A stretch of 64,000 bases of DNA from Mycobacterium paraense (GTDB lineage Bacteria; Actinomycetota; Actinomycetes; Mycobacteriales; Mycobacteriaceae): NCBI RefSeq assembly GCF_002101815.1, contig NZ_LQPM01000009.1, forward strand, positions 1-64,000. The letters run 5' to 3'. This document shows, one piece after another, positions 37,272 to 46,400 of this stretch. The notes under the pieces are model-generated. The model did no database searches. It saw only the letters and a list, made by a program, of their open reading frames with translations, and had not been told where the DNA came from. Made by a program: the position numbers and the translations under genes. Numbering within the stretch: the first letter of the stretch is position 1; every line of letters begins with the position of its first letter.

Positions 37272-38098
37272 TTGACGGCGGCGACCCGCGGCTGCGGCTG
37301 GCCACCTGGAACGTCAATTCGATCCGCACCCGCCTGGACCGCGTCCTGGACTGGCTGGGCCGCGCCGACGTCGACGTCCTGGCCATGCAGGAGACCAAGT
37401 GCTCGGACAGCCAGTTCCCCACCCTGCCGTTCTTCGAACTCGGCTACGAGGTCGCGCACGTCGGCTTCAACCAGTGGAACGGCGTGGCCATCGCCTCCCG
37501 CGTCGGCATCGACGACGTGCAGGTCGGCTTCGAGGGCCAGCCCACCTGGAGCAGCAAGCCGGAGGTGGCCGCCACCGCCGAGGCGCGCGCGCTCGGCGCC
37601 ACCTGCGGCGGCGTCCGGGTGTGGAGCCTGTACGTGCCCAACGGCCGCGCCGTGGGCGACCCGCATTACTACTACAAGCTGAATTGGCTTGCCGCGCTGC
37701 GCGATACGGCGGCCGGCTGGCTGCGCGACGATCCCACGGCCCCGATCGCGCTGGTCGGCGACTGGAACATCGCCCCGACGGACGAAGACGTGTGGAGCAC
37801 CGAGTACTACACGGGCGCCACGCACGTCTCCCCGCCGGAGCGCCGGGCGTTCGAAGCCGTCGTCGACGCACAATTCACGGACGTGGTAAGACCTTTCGCC
37901 CCGGGCCCGGCGGTCTACACCTACTGGGATTACACCCAGCTGAGGTTCCCGAAGAATCGCGGCATGCGGATCGACTTCATCCTCGCGTCGCCGGCGCTGG
38001 CGGGCCGGGTCACCGGCGCGCAGATCGTGCGGGAGGAACGCAAGGGCAAGGCGCCGAGCGATCACGCGCCGGTGCTGATCGATGTGAGGACCATTTGA
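37268..38098 (+). CDS. xthA: Exodeoxyribonuclease III / AP endonuclease
   Basis: A 276-residue ExoIII-family enzyme. The expected residues are present: LATWNVNSIRTRL (Asn), MQETKCSD (metal-binding Glu), YVPNGRAV with the catalytic Tyr, VGDWNIAPTDED (Asp/Asn), and the C-terminal RIDFILAS and PSDHAPVLIDV (catalytic His). It cuts abasic sites and removes 3' blocks in base-excision repair. The ATG at 37268 overlaps the GNAT gene stop by 4 nt, completing the def-GNAT-xthA operon. Confidence 0.94.
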   Translation: MIDGGDPRLRLATWNVNSIRTRLDRVLDWLGRADVDVLAMQETKCSDSQFPTLPFFELGYEVAHVGFNQWNGVAIASRVGIDDVQVGFEGQPTWSSKPEVAATAEARALGATCGGVRVWSLYVPNGRAVGDPHYYYKLNWLAALRDTAAGWLRDDPTAPIALVGDWNIAPTDEDVWSTEYYTGATHVSPPERRAFEAVVDAQFTDVVRPFAPGPAVYTYWDYTQLRFPKNRGMRIDFILASPALAGRVTGAQIVREERKGKAPSDHAPVLIDVRTI

Positions 38099-38255
38099 GC
38101 CTGCTCTGAGAAGTTCCTCGTTGTACGCGGGTATGTAACGTGGCAGGCTTTCGCTATCGAGCACGAATTCGTTGTTGCTGTTAACTTTGCGTTCAACGGG
38201 TACTCAGGTAGCCGCGCGGTTCCCAGCGAGAGCGACTAGATACCAGGGAGTGATC

Positions 38256-38699
38256 ATGGGTGTCGTCGGCGGGGCAGTCCGCAACGTGGGCAAAACCGTG
38301 GGTCGCGCGGCGGACGCGACCACCGCGGCAGCGGGTGCTGTCGGCGGCGCCGCGGTCAATGGAATCGTCGGCGGCGTAACGGGAGCCGCCGAGGGAATCA
38401 AGCGCGGAATCAGCAGCGGCAGCCATTCGACGCCGGCCGCGGCGCTGGCCCTGGGCGCCATCGGCGTCGCGGGTCTGGTCGAGTGGCCGGTGTTGCTGGC
38501 CGTCGGCGGAGGCGCTTTGTTGTTGCACCGGATGCAGCAGAAAACCGGCGGCCAGGCCCCGGCGAAGGCCAACCTCAAGCCGGTGCCCTCCGAGCCCGCG
38601 CCGAAGAAGGTCACGCCGGCGAAGGCGGCCGGCAAGCCGGCGGCCAAGAAGGCTGCCGGGCGGCGCGCCGGTGCCGCCGAGTTGCGCAGCACCAACTAG
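38256..38699 (+). CDS. Small membrane protein with Lys/Ala-rich tail (Rv0426c-like)
   Basis: A 147-residue protein, the length of Rv0426c. The ATG at 38256 has AGGGAG 5 nt upstream. The Gly/Ala-rich N-terminal half (about residues 1-60) looks amphipathic. A hydrophobic hairpin lies near residues 67-93 with the motif LVEWPVLLAV. The C-terminal tail is histone-like (KKVTPAKAAGKPAAKKAAG). It lies 18 bp before ctpH. A related motif (LIDWPVALVI) is found in the small gene after ctpH. Upstream, GGGTAC at 38198-38203 resembles a SigF -10 but the -35 is poor. Confidence 0.82.
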   Translation: MGVVGGAVRNVGKTVGRAADATTAAAGAVGGAAVNGIVGGVTGAAEGIKRGISSGSHSTPAAALALGAIGVAGLVEWPVLLAVGGGALLLHRMQQKTGGQAPAKANLKPVPSEPAPKKVTPAKAAGKPAAKKAAGRRAGAAELRSTN

Positions 38700-38717
38700 G
38701 AACCGTCTGAGCCGCCC

Positions 38718-41700
38718 TTGAGCATTGTCACGTCGTTACAACGATCGACGCCGCTGCGGGCGCTCACGACAGTTCTGGACATCGCGGCGATTCCGCTGCG
38801 CGAAGGCGCCCGCGCGCTCACTGGAGATTTGCCGCATGAAACGCTGAGCCGGCGCTGCTGGCGGGGCGAGAACCGCGCCTGGATCGAGGTGCGCGGCCTG
38901 GACGACGCAAACCCCGGTGACCTCGACGCCGCCGTGCTCGACGCGCTCCGCGCCCACCCCGGCGTCAGCTCGGTCAGCCTGAACCACCCCTTGTCCCGGG
39001 TCGTCATCACCCTCGGCGACGGCCACACCTCGCTGCGCGACCTCTGTCACCTCATCGACGACGCCGAAAGGCGTTGCCGCGCAACGAGCAAGGCGTCGGC
39101 GACCACCCTGCCCGGCGACGGCGTGGTCGCGGCGACCAGGGCCGTGACGCTGGCCGCCAACGCCGCCGGGCTGGGCGTCGCGCTGGCCGGGCGCGCGCTG
39201 CGCTGGCCGCGACTGCCGATCGGCGTCCAGGCGCCCATCGTGGCTCTCGACTACCAGCCGTGGCTGCGGCGCCTGCTCGAGGACCGCATCGGCGGGCCCG
39301 CGACGGACACGGTGCTGACGCTGGCCATGGCGGCGGCGGAAACCGTCACGCTGGCCCCGGCGTCGCTGTCGGTCGGCCTGCTGATGCAGTCGCTGAAGGC
39401 CGCCGAATGCCGCGCCGAGGCGGCGGCGTGGCGCAGGCACGAACCCGAGCTGGCCCGCTACGCGAACCAACCGCCCGGCGATGCCCCGCCGCGGCCGCCC
39501 CGCGCCCGGGCCGTGGAACGCAACGCCGGGCGGTTCGCGCTCGTCCAGGCGCTCGCCGCCGGGCTGGTCGGCGCCACCACCCGCAACCTGAACATGACCG
39601 CCACCGCGGTGCTGGTGACCGCGCCCAAGGCCAGCCGCACCACCCCGGAAGCCTTCGCGGCGGCGCTCGGGCGCGGCCTGGCCGACCACCACGCGGTGCT
39701 GTCGCTGCGGCCCGACGCGCTGCGCCGCCTGGACCGGGTCGACGCGATCGTCATCGACCCCCGCGTGTTGTGCACTCCCGGCTTGCGGGTGGCGCGCATC
39801 CGCGGCGCCGACGAGTTCGACCTGCCCGCGGCGTGGGACCGCGCCCAGCTGGCGCTGGAGCGCAACGGGCACCGGCCGGGCTGGCACCGGGTGCCCGGCG
39901 AACCCGGTTCGGCGGTCGAGGCGCTGTTCCGGCCCGGCCACGACCCCCTGGCGTCGGCCGTGGTCGCCGAGGCGCACCGCACGGGCGCCGAGCTGGTCTC
40001 GGTCGACGTCGACTCGCTGGGCGAATTGCGTCCCGCGTTCGACGACCTGAGGCCCGTGCCGGGCAAGGGCTCCATCGACGACGCCCTGGCCGGCGCGGTG
40101 GCGGACCTGCAGCAGGCCGGTCGCACCGTGGCGGTGCTGTCATCTCTTGGCGCGCAGGCGATTTCGGCCGCCGACGTGGCCCTCGGGGTGCTGCCCCAGC
40201 CCGGTGCGGGTCCACCGGCCTGGTGCGCCGACCTGCTGCTGCCGGATCTGGCCGCCGCGTGGCGGCTGCTGCACGCGCTTCCGGCGGCCAAGGCCGCCAC
40301 CCAGCGCGGCGCCGGGATCGCGGCCGGCGCGACGGCCATGGGCTCGCTGCTGATGATCCCGGGCATCCGCGGCCTGGGCCCCGGGCCGGTGACGACCGGC
40401 GCGGCCGCGGGCGCGCTGTCCGGGTACCTGCTGGCGCGCGGGACCCTGGCCGCGGACCCGCCGCGCCCGGCGTCCGCCCACGAATGGCACGCGATGTCGG
40501 TCGATCAGGTGCGCCGGGTGTTGCCGGCCACCGACTCGGAGCCGGACACCCGGCCCGCGGGGCGGCCCGACGCGCCCCCCAACGCGGCCTGGCAGCTCCT
40601 CAAGGCCGTCCGCGCCGAGCTGACCGACCCGCTCACCCCGGTGCTGGCGCTGGGGTCGGCGGCCAGCGCGGTGCTCGGTTCGCCCGTCGACGCTGTCCTG
40701 GTCTTCTCGGTGCTGACCGGGAACTCGATCCTGGCGGCCAGCCAGCGGCTGCGCGCCGAGAACCGCTTGAACCGCCTCCTCGAGCAGCAGATCCCGCCGG
40801 CCAGGAAGGTCGGGACCGGTCCCGACGGGGAGCGGGTGTACACCGACGTCATCGCGGCGCAACTGCGCCCCGGCGACGTCATCGAGATCCGCACGCACGA
40901 GGTGGTGCCCGCCGACGCCCGGATCGTCGAGGAGGTCGACGTCGAGGTCGACGAGTCGACGCTCACCGGCGAGTCGCTGTCGGTGGAGAAGCAGGTCGAC
41001 GCCACGCCCGGCGCCGACCTCGCCGAGCGTCGCTGCATGCTCTACGCCGGGACCACGGTGGTCGCCGGCACCGCGGTCGCCCTGGTGACCGCGGTCGGGG
41101 CCGACACCCAGGAACGCCGCGCCGCCGAGCTGGTGTCCGGCGACCTGTCGTCGGACATCGGCCTGCAGCACCAGCTCAGCCAGCTCACCAACCGGGCCTT
41201 CCCCGTCAGCGTGGCCGGCGGCGCGCTGGTGGGCGGCCTGGGGCTGCTGCGCGGTACCGGCCTGCGCCAGGCGGTGGCCAGCGGCATCGCCATCGCCGTC
41301 GCGGCCGTCCCCGAGGGCATGCCGCTGGTGGCGACGCTGGCGCAGTCGGCGTCGGCGCGGCGGCTGACCAAGTTCGGCGCCCTGGTCCGCGTGCCGCGCT
41401 CGGTGGAGGCGCTCGGCCGCATCGACGTGGTCTGCTTCGACAAGACCGGAACCCTCAGCGAGAACCGCCTGCGGGTGGCGCAGGTCCGCCCCGCGCCCGG
41501 GCGCTCGCCCGAGGAGGTGCTGCACGACGCCGCGCACGCCGCGCCGGCCGCCAACGGCAACCCGCAGGTGCACGCCACCGACGTCGCGATCGTCGAGGCC
41601 GCCAGGCGTTCGCTCAACGGCTCTACCCCCGACGCCGAGGCGGACGCCCACCTGCCGTTCCGCTCCGGGCGGTCCTTCTCCGCCTCCATCACCGGCACCG

Positions 41701-43145
41701 AGCTGACCGTCAAGGGCGCGCCGGAAGTGGTATTGGCCGCGTGCGACGGGGTCGACAAGAAGACCGCGAAGACGGTCTCCGAACTCGCCGCCAACGGGTT
41801 GCGGGTGATCGCGGTGGCGCGGCGCCGGCTGACGGCGCAACAGGCGCGGGCGATCCAGCAAGACCCCGACGACATCGCGGAATTCTGCCGCGACGGGCTG
41901 ACCCTGACGGGGTTCCTCGGCCTGTCCGACACCCCGCGCGCCGAGGCCGTCGGCCTGCTCGCCAACCTGCGCGACCAGGGCGTGGGCGTCAAGCTCATCA
42001 CCGGCGACCACCCGATCACCGCCCTGGCCATCGCCCGGGAGCTGGGGCTGGCCGTGACCGACGAGCAGGTGATCAGCGGCGCGGAATGGGACGCGCTGTC
42101 GCGCAAGGACCAGGCGCGCGTCGTGACCGAGCGGGTCATATTCGCCAGGATGACGCCCGAGAACAAGGTGCAGGTCGTGCAGACCCTGGAGGGTGCCGGC
42201 GTGCTCTGCGCGATGGTCGGCGACGGCTCCAACGACGCCGCCGCCATCCGGGCCGCCACCGTCGGCATCGGCGTGGTGGCGGGCGGCAGCGACCCGGCCC
42301 ACATGGCGGCCGACGTCGTGCTGGTCGACGCCCGCATCGAGGCGCTGGTGGAGGCGATCGCGGAGGGCCGCCAGCTGTGGCAGCGGGTGCAGGCGGCCGT
42401 GTCGGTGCTGCTCGGCGGCAACGCCGGCGAGGTGCTGTTCGCCGTCATCGGCAGCGCGCTCACCGGCACGTCGCCGCTGAACACCCGGCAGCTGCTGCTG
42501 GTGAACATGATGACCGACGCGCTGCCGGCCGCCGCGCTGGCGGTCAGCGAGCCCAGCGGCCCGGTCGATTCCGGCCTACGCGGCCCGGACCAGCCCGCAC
42601 TGTGGCGCGCGGTGGCGATCCGCGGGGTCACCACGGCCGCGGCGACGACCGCGGCGTGGGCGATGGCGAGCGTCACCGGCCGCCCGCAGCGGGCGTCCAC
42701 GGTGGCGCTGGTCGCGCTGGTGGGCGCCGAATTGGGTCAAACGCTGCTGGATTCCCGGGCCCCGCTGGTGGTGCTCACGGCGGTGGGCTCGCTGGGGGCG
42801 ATGGGGACGCTGATCAGCATCCCGGTGGTCAGCCAGTTGCTCGGCTGCACACCGCTGGGTCCGGTCGGCTGGGGACAGGCCCTGGGTGCCGCCGCCGGGG
42901 CGACTGTCGGGGTAGCCGTTCTGAACCGTGTTGCGGAAGGTTGGGGCACGCGGCTCCAGCCGGACACACTGCCACCCGGACCTGACGCGCCCGCGACGAA
43001 CGCGGAACCGTCCGATCGGAATGCCGAATCTCCACGACCCCGACCCGCCAGAGCAGCGCATAGAGTTCAACCAGCGGGACCTTCAGCACCGAGGCAATCG
43101 ACGAAACTAGCGGATCGCCCCCGAGGTCGGTCATCGTCGACATAG
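38718..43145 (+). CDS. ctpH: Large P-type cation ATPase CtpH
   Basis: A 1475-residue ATPase (M. tuberculosis CtpH has about 1539). The start is a TTG, and no good ATG lies nearby. Residues about 50-115 resemble a heavy-metal-associated fold but lack CxxC. Then comes a long mycobacterial-specific region, with the core ATPase from about 610. Core motifs: LTGESLSVEKQ, PEGMP in the fourth core helix, the phosphorylated D908 in CFDKTGTLSEN, and MVGDGSNDAAAIRAA. PEGMP points to a P2 (Ca-like) rather than a P1B metal pump. The last 60 or so codons have low third-position GC and seem to be run-on sequence over an antisense frame. Small membrane proteins flank it. Confidence 0.92.
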   Translation: MSIVTSLQRSTPLRALTTVLDIAAIPLREGARALTGDLPHETLSRRCWRGENRAWIEVRGLDDANPGDLDAAVLDALRAHPGVSSVSLNHPLSRVVITLGDGHTSLRDLCHLIDDAERRCRATSKASATTLPGDGVVAATRAVTLAANAAGLGVALAGRALRWPRLPIGVQAPIVALDYQPWLRRLLEDRIGGPATDTVLTLAMAAAETVTLAPASLSVGLLMQSLKAAECRAEAAAWRRHEPELARYANQPPGDAPPRPPRARAVERNAGRFALVQALAAGLVGATTRNLNMTATAVLVTAPKASRTTPEAFAAALGRGLADHHAVLSLRPDALRRLDRVDAIVIDPRVLCTPGLRVARIRGADEFDLPAAWDRAQLALERNGHRPGWHRVPGEPGSAVEALFRPGHDPLASAVVAEAHRTGAELVSVDVDSLGELRPAFDDLRPVPGKGSIDDALAGAVADLQQAGRTVAVLSSLGAQAISAADVALGVLPQPGAGPPAWCADLLLPDLAAAWRLLHALPAAKAATQRGAGIAAGATAMGSLLMIPGIRGLGPGPVTTGAAAGALSGYLLARGTLAADPPRPASAHEWHAMSVDQVRRVLPATDSEPDTRPAGRPDAPPNAAWQLLKAVRAELTDPLTPVLALGSAASAVLGSPVDAVLVFSVLTGNSILAASQRLRAENRLNRLLEQQIPPARKVGTGPDGERVYTDVIAAQLRPGDVIEIRTHEVVPADARIVEEVDVEVDESTLTGESLSVEKQVDATPGADLAERRCMLYAGTTVVAGTAVALVTAVGADTQERRAAELVSGDLSSDIGLQHQLSQLTNRAFPVSVAGGALVGGLGLLRGTGLRQAVASGIAIAVAAVPEGMPLVATLAQSASARRLTKFGALVRVPRSVEALGRIDVVCFDKTGTLSENRLRVAQVRPAPGRSPEEVLHDAAHAAPAANGNPQVHATDVAIVEAARRSLNGSTPDAEADAHLPFRSGRSFSASITGTELTVKGAPEVVLAACDGVDKKTAKTVSELAANGLRVIAVARRRLTAQQARAIQQDPDDIAEFCRDGLTLTGFLGLSDTPRAEAVGLLANLRDQGVGVKLITGDHPITALAIARELGLAVTDEQVISGAEWDALSRKDQARVVTERVIFARMTPENKVQVVQTLEGAGVLCAMVGDGSNDAAAIRAATVGIGVVAGGSDPAHMAADVVLVDARIEALVEAIAEGRQLWQRVQAAVSVLLGGNAGEVLFAVIGSALTGTSPLNTRQLLLVNMMTDALPAAALAVSEPSGPVDSGLRGPDQPALWRAVAIRGVTTAAATTAAWAMASVTGRPQRASTVALVALVGAELGQTLLDSRAPLVVLTAVGSLGAMGTLISIPVVSQLLGCTPLGPVGWGQALGAAAGATVGVAVLNRVAEGWGTRLQPDTLPPGPDAPATNAEPSDRNAESPRPRPARAAHRVQPAGPSAPRQSTKLADRPRGRSSST
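42829..43143 (-). CDS. Possible small protein antisense to the ctpH 3' end
   Basis: A 104-residue minus-strand frame. Its first 35 or so residues look like real protein (LVSSIASVLKVPLVELYALL, then WRVGVVEIRHSD) and use high-GC third positions. The sense ctpH frame over the same bases has unusually low third-position GC and Arg/Pro/Gln-rich junk. The distal half looks less convincing. No good ribosome binding site is visible. It could be a small gene or a fragment of one; I do not recognise the family. Confidence 0.35.
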   Translation of the reverse strand: MSTMTDLGGDPLVSSIASVLKVPLVELYALLWRVGVVEIRHSDRTVPRSSRARQVRVAVCPAGAACPNLPQHGSERLPRQSPRRRHPGPVPSRPDPAVCSRATG

Positions 43146-43206
43146 GTCCGACGGTGGCCTCGCGACCCGGCGGGGCGGCAAACCCTCAGTTACCGGAAGG
43201 CAAATG

Positions 43207-43482
43207 ATGGCCGAAAAGAAGACGCGCAGGGGGACCTCGCAGCGCGACGCCGTGCAGAAGATCCGCGAGGGCGAAACCTTCGTGGTGAACGTGCCGGTGG
43301 TGGGGCAGGTGGAGATTCCGCGCCCGGAGCAACTGGCGTATTACGGCGGCCTGGCGGCGCTGGCCGCGTTCGAGCTCATCGACTGGCCGGTCGCCCTGGT
43401 GATCGCCGCCGGGCACGTCTTGGCGAGCAACCACCACAACAAGCTCCTCGAGGAGCTCGGCGAGGCGATCGAGGAGGTTTAG
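43207..43482 (+). CDS. Small membrane protein (Rv0424c-like)
   Basis: A 91-residue protein, the length of Rv0424c. The ATG at 43207 is preferred over 43204 because GGAAGG lies 6 nt upstream. The basic N-terminus (MAEKKTRRGTSQRD) precedes a helix, EGETFVVNVPVVGQVEIPRPE. A hydrophobic segment follows (YYGGLAALAAFELIDWPVAL, then VIAAGHVLAS) and an acidic tail (LLEELGEAIEEV). The IDWPV motif echoes LVEWPV in the small gene upstream of ctpH. It follows ctpH by 61 bp. Function unknown; a partner of the pump is inferred. Confidence 0.82.
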   Translation: MAEKKTRRGTSQRDAVQKIREGETFVVNVPVVGQVEIPRPEQLAYYGGLAALAAFELIDWPVALVIAAGHVLASNHHNKLLEELGEAIEEV

Positions 43483-43495
43483 GCTCCGCCGTCGC

Positions 43496-46400
43496 TCAGG
43501 CGCTGGCGACCGCGCGGTCGAACCGCAGGGTGACCCGGGTGCCGCCGGAGCTTCGTACGGTGTCGACGCCGTCGGCCAGCCCGCCGATCAGCGTCAGCCC
43601 GCGGCCGCGTCGCTTGTTGCGCAGGCTGGCCGACGAGTCCCCCACCCAGCGCCCGCTGTCGCTGACGGTCACCGCGACCGTGTCGTCGCGCAGGAAGGCC
43701 TCGACGGTCACGGTTTTGCGCGGCTCGCTGTGGCTGCCGTGCTCGATCGCGTTGGTCACCGCTTCCCCGGTCGCCAGCAGGATGTCCTCCTCGCGGCCCG
43801 GCTCGACGGCGATGCTGTCCAGCCAGCCCCGCAGCTGCCTGCGCGCGACGGGGATCTGCGCCGGCACGGCCGGCAGCACGGTGGCGAAGCTGCGCCCCGC
43901 CGCATGGCTCGGGCGCAACGCGAGGACCACGACGTCGTCGCGATAGCCCGCCGGCGGTGTCATCCGCGCCAGCAACTCGGTGCAGACCGATTCGACCGGC
44001 AGCTCGGCGCACGCGGCGGCCGCGGCCTTCAGGCGGGCGAAGCCCTCGTCGAGCGTCTCGCCGGCCCGCTCGATGAGCCCGTCGGTGTACAGCAGGATCA
44101 TGCCGCCCGGAGTCAGCTCGGCCGTCGCGGTGGCGCCGGACGGGTGGGCGTCCTCGACCGCCACCGGTGGACGGCGGCCCGACTCGAGGAAGACCGGATC
44201 GCCGTCGGGCGGGACGAGCAACGGATAGGGATGCCCGGCGCAGCTGTAGCTGACGGTGGCGCCGCCGGAGCCGGTCCCGCTATCGATCAGCGCGTAGGCC
44301 ACCGTCGCGCAGCGGGCGCCGGTGACGCTGGCCGCGTACCTGTCCAGCGCCGCCAGCACCGCGAGCGGTTCGGCGGCGGTGAGCGCCGAGGCGGCCACCG
44401 CGGCGCGCAGCCTGCTCATCACGATCGCGGCGGCCAGGCCGTGCCCGACGACGTCGCCGACGGAGATCCCGATCAGGCCGGCGCGGCCGAGCGGAGTGAC
44501 CGAATACCAGTCGCCGCCGACCCGCATCGCTTCGCCGGCCGGCTGGTAGACGGCCGCCACGACCGCGGCGGTCGAGCTGCGATCCAGGTCGAGCAGGTGC
44601 TCCTGGAAGTCGACGGCGATCCGGTGTTCCCGCGCCATCGTCCGGACCCGGTCCAGCGCCGACTGGGTCAGCTCGGCCATCCGGCGGAACGTCTCGAGCT
44701 CGGTCGCGTCGAACTGCCGCGGCGTGGGCCACAGCAGCAGCAGCGCGCCGACGACGCGACCGGTGTTGTCCCGCAAGGGATGCGCGACGCAGGCGCGCAC
44801 GCTGGCGGCGGTGTCGCGCACGGCGTGCTGGTAGCGCGGGGGCAGGTCGAACGTGTCGGGGACGACCATCGGCTCGCCGCCGCTGATGACGTCGGCCCCG
44901 ATCAGCGGCGAGTCGAGCGCGGCCACGTGGTAGCGGTCGCGCACCTCCACGGGCAGGTCGCCGGCGTATTCGAAGCGCACGTGGCGCTCGCCGTCGAGCA
45001 CCCCGATCGTCACCGCGGCGGGATCGCCCGTCTCCGACGGGTGGCCGATCAGGGCGTCCAGAATGCCGGCCACCGAGTCGGTGGCCTGCAGGGCGGCGTC
45101 GAGGCGCGCCAGGTCGCGCTGCGCCTCGCGCCGCTGGCGGTCGCGTTCGCGGGCGACCGCCGACAACCGCGACGCCACCCGGTCGACCAGCTCCTGCGAG
45201 CGGAACGGCTTGGGCAGGTAGTCGTCGGCCCCGCCCGCGAAGCCCTCGTCGACGGCCTCCGCACCGGCCCGGGCCGACAGCATCAGGACCGGCGTGGCGG
45301 CCAGGGCCGGGTCCGCGCGGATCGCCGCAACCAGGTCGAAGCCGCTGAGGCCCGGCATCATGACGTCGGTCACGATCGCGTCGGGGTGCAGTTCCCTGGT
45401 GACGGCCAGGGCCGACTCGCCGTCGGCGACCAACACGGTTTCCCAGCGGGCGGAAAGGACCCGGTCCAGGTGCGCCCGCATGTCGGCGTTGTCGTCAGCG
45501 ATCAGCACCAACTGCCGCGCACCGCCGGCCGCCCGGCGCGGCGCGCCCGCCAGCCACTGACCCGCCTCGGCCACATACGGGTTGCTCACGTCCGGCATCG
45601 CCGCGGGGGGCGGATCGACCGCGACGTCGGCGGCGGAACGCGGCAGCCGGATCGTGACCGTCGTTCCGCGATCCAGTTCGCTGTCGATCTCCACGGTTCC
45701 GCGTTGCAGTTCGACGAGCCCGCGCACCAGCGACAGCCCGATCCCGGTGCCCTCCACGCTGCGCCCGCGCGTGTTCTCGGCCCGGTAGAAGCGTTCGAAC
45801 AGGCGGTCCAGGTCGTCGGGCGCGATGCCAACTCCCGTGTCGCGCATGGTGATCCGGCACTCGGCGGCGTCGGCGCGCACCTCGACCGAAATCGAGCCGT
45901 GCAGGGTGTATTTGACGGCGTTGGAAAGCAGGTTGAGGACGATCGTTTCCCACATGCCCGGGTCGATGTCGGCCAGCGCGGGACCGCAGTCCAGCACCAG
46001 GTCCAGCCCCGCGCGCTGGCACAGCTCGGTGAACGACGAGGCGATGTGCTCGGTGAGCGCGCCGACGTCGGTGCACACCAGCTTCGCGTTCGCCCGGCCC
46101 GCTTCGATGCGGGAGAAATCGAGCAGCGAGTCGACCAGGCGCAGCAGGCGCCGGGCATTGCGGTCGGCGACGCTCAGCCGATCCGTTAGCACGCTATCCG
46201 GCGGCGCCTCGGACAGCGCGTCACCGAGCGGACCGAGCAAAAGCGTGAGGGGCGTGCGGAATTCGTGGCTGACGTTGGTGAGAAACGCCGTCTTGGCCCG
46301 ATCCAGCTCGGCCAGCGCGTCCGCGCGCTGCCGCTGCTGCTCGTAGGAGACGGCGGAGGCCAGCGCGGAGGACAGCTGGTCGGCGAGCAGCTGGCAGAAG

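Noticed and set aside
39074..42985. 1303-codon frame inside ctpH
   Set aside because: Out-of-frame, Arg/Gly-rich translation of ctpH with no domain.
43730..46189. 819-codon plus-strand frame antisense to the kinase/phosphatase gene
   Set aside because: Complement of a multidomain gene whose motifs are intact in the minus frame; composition is not protein-like.
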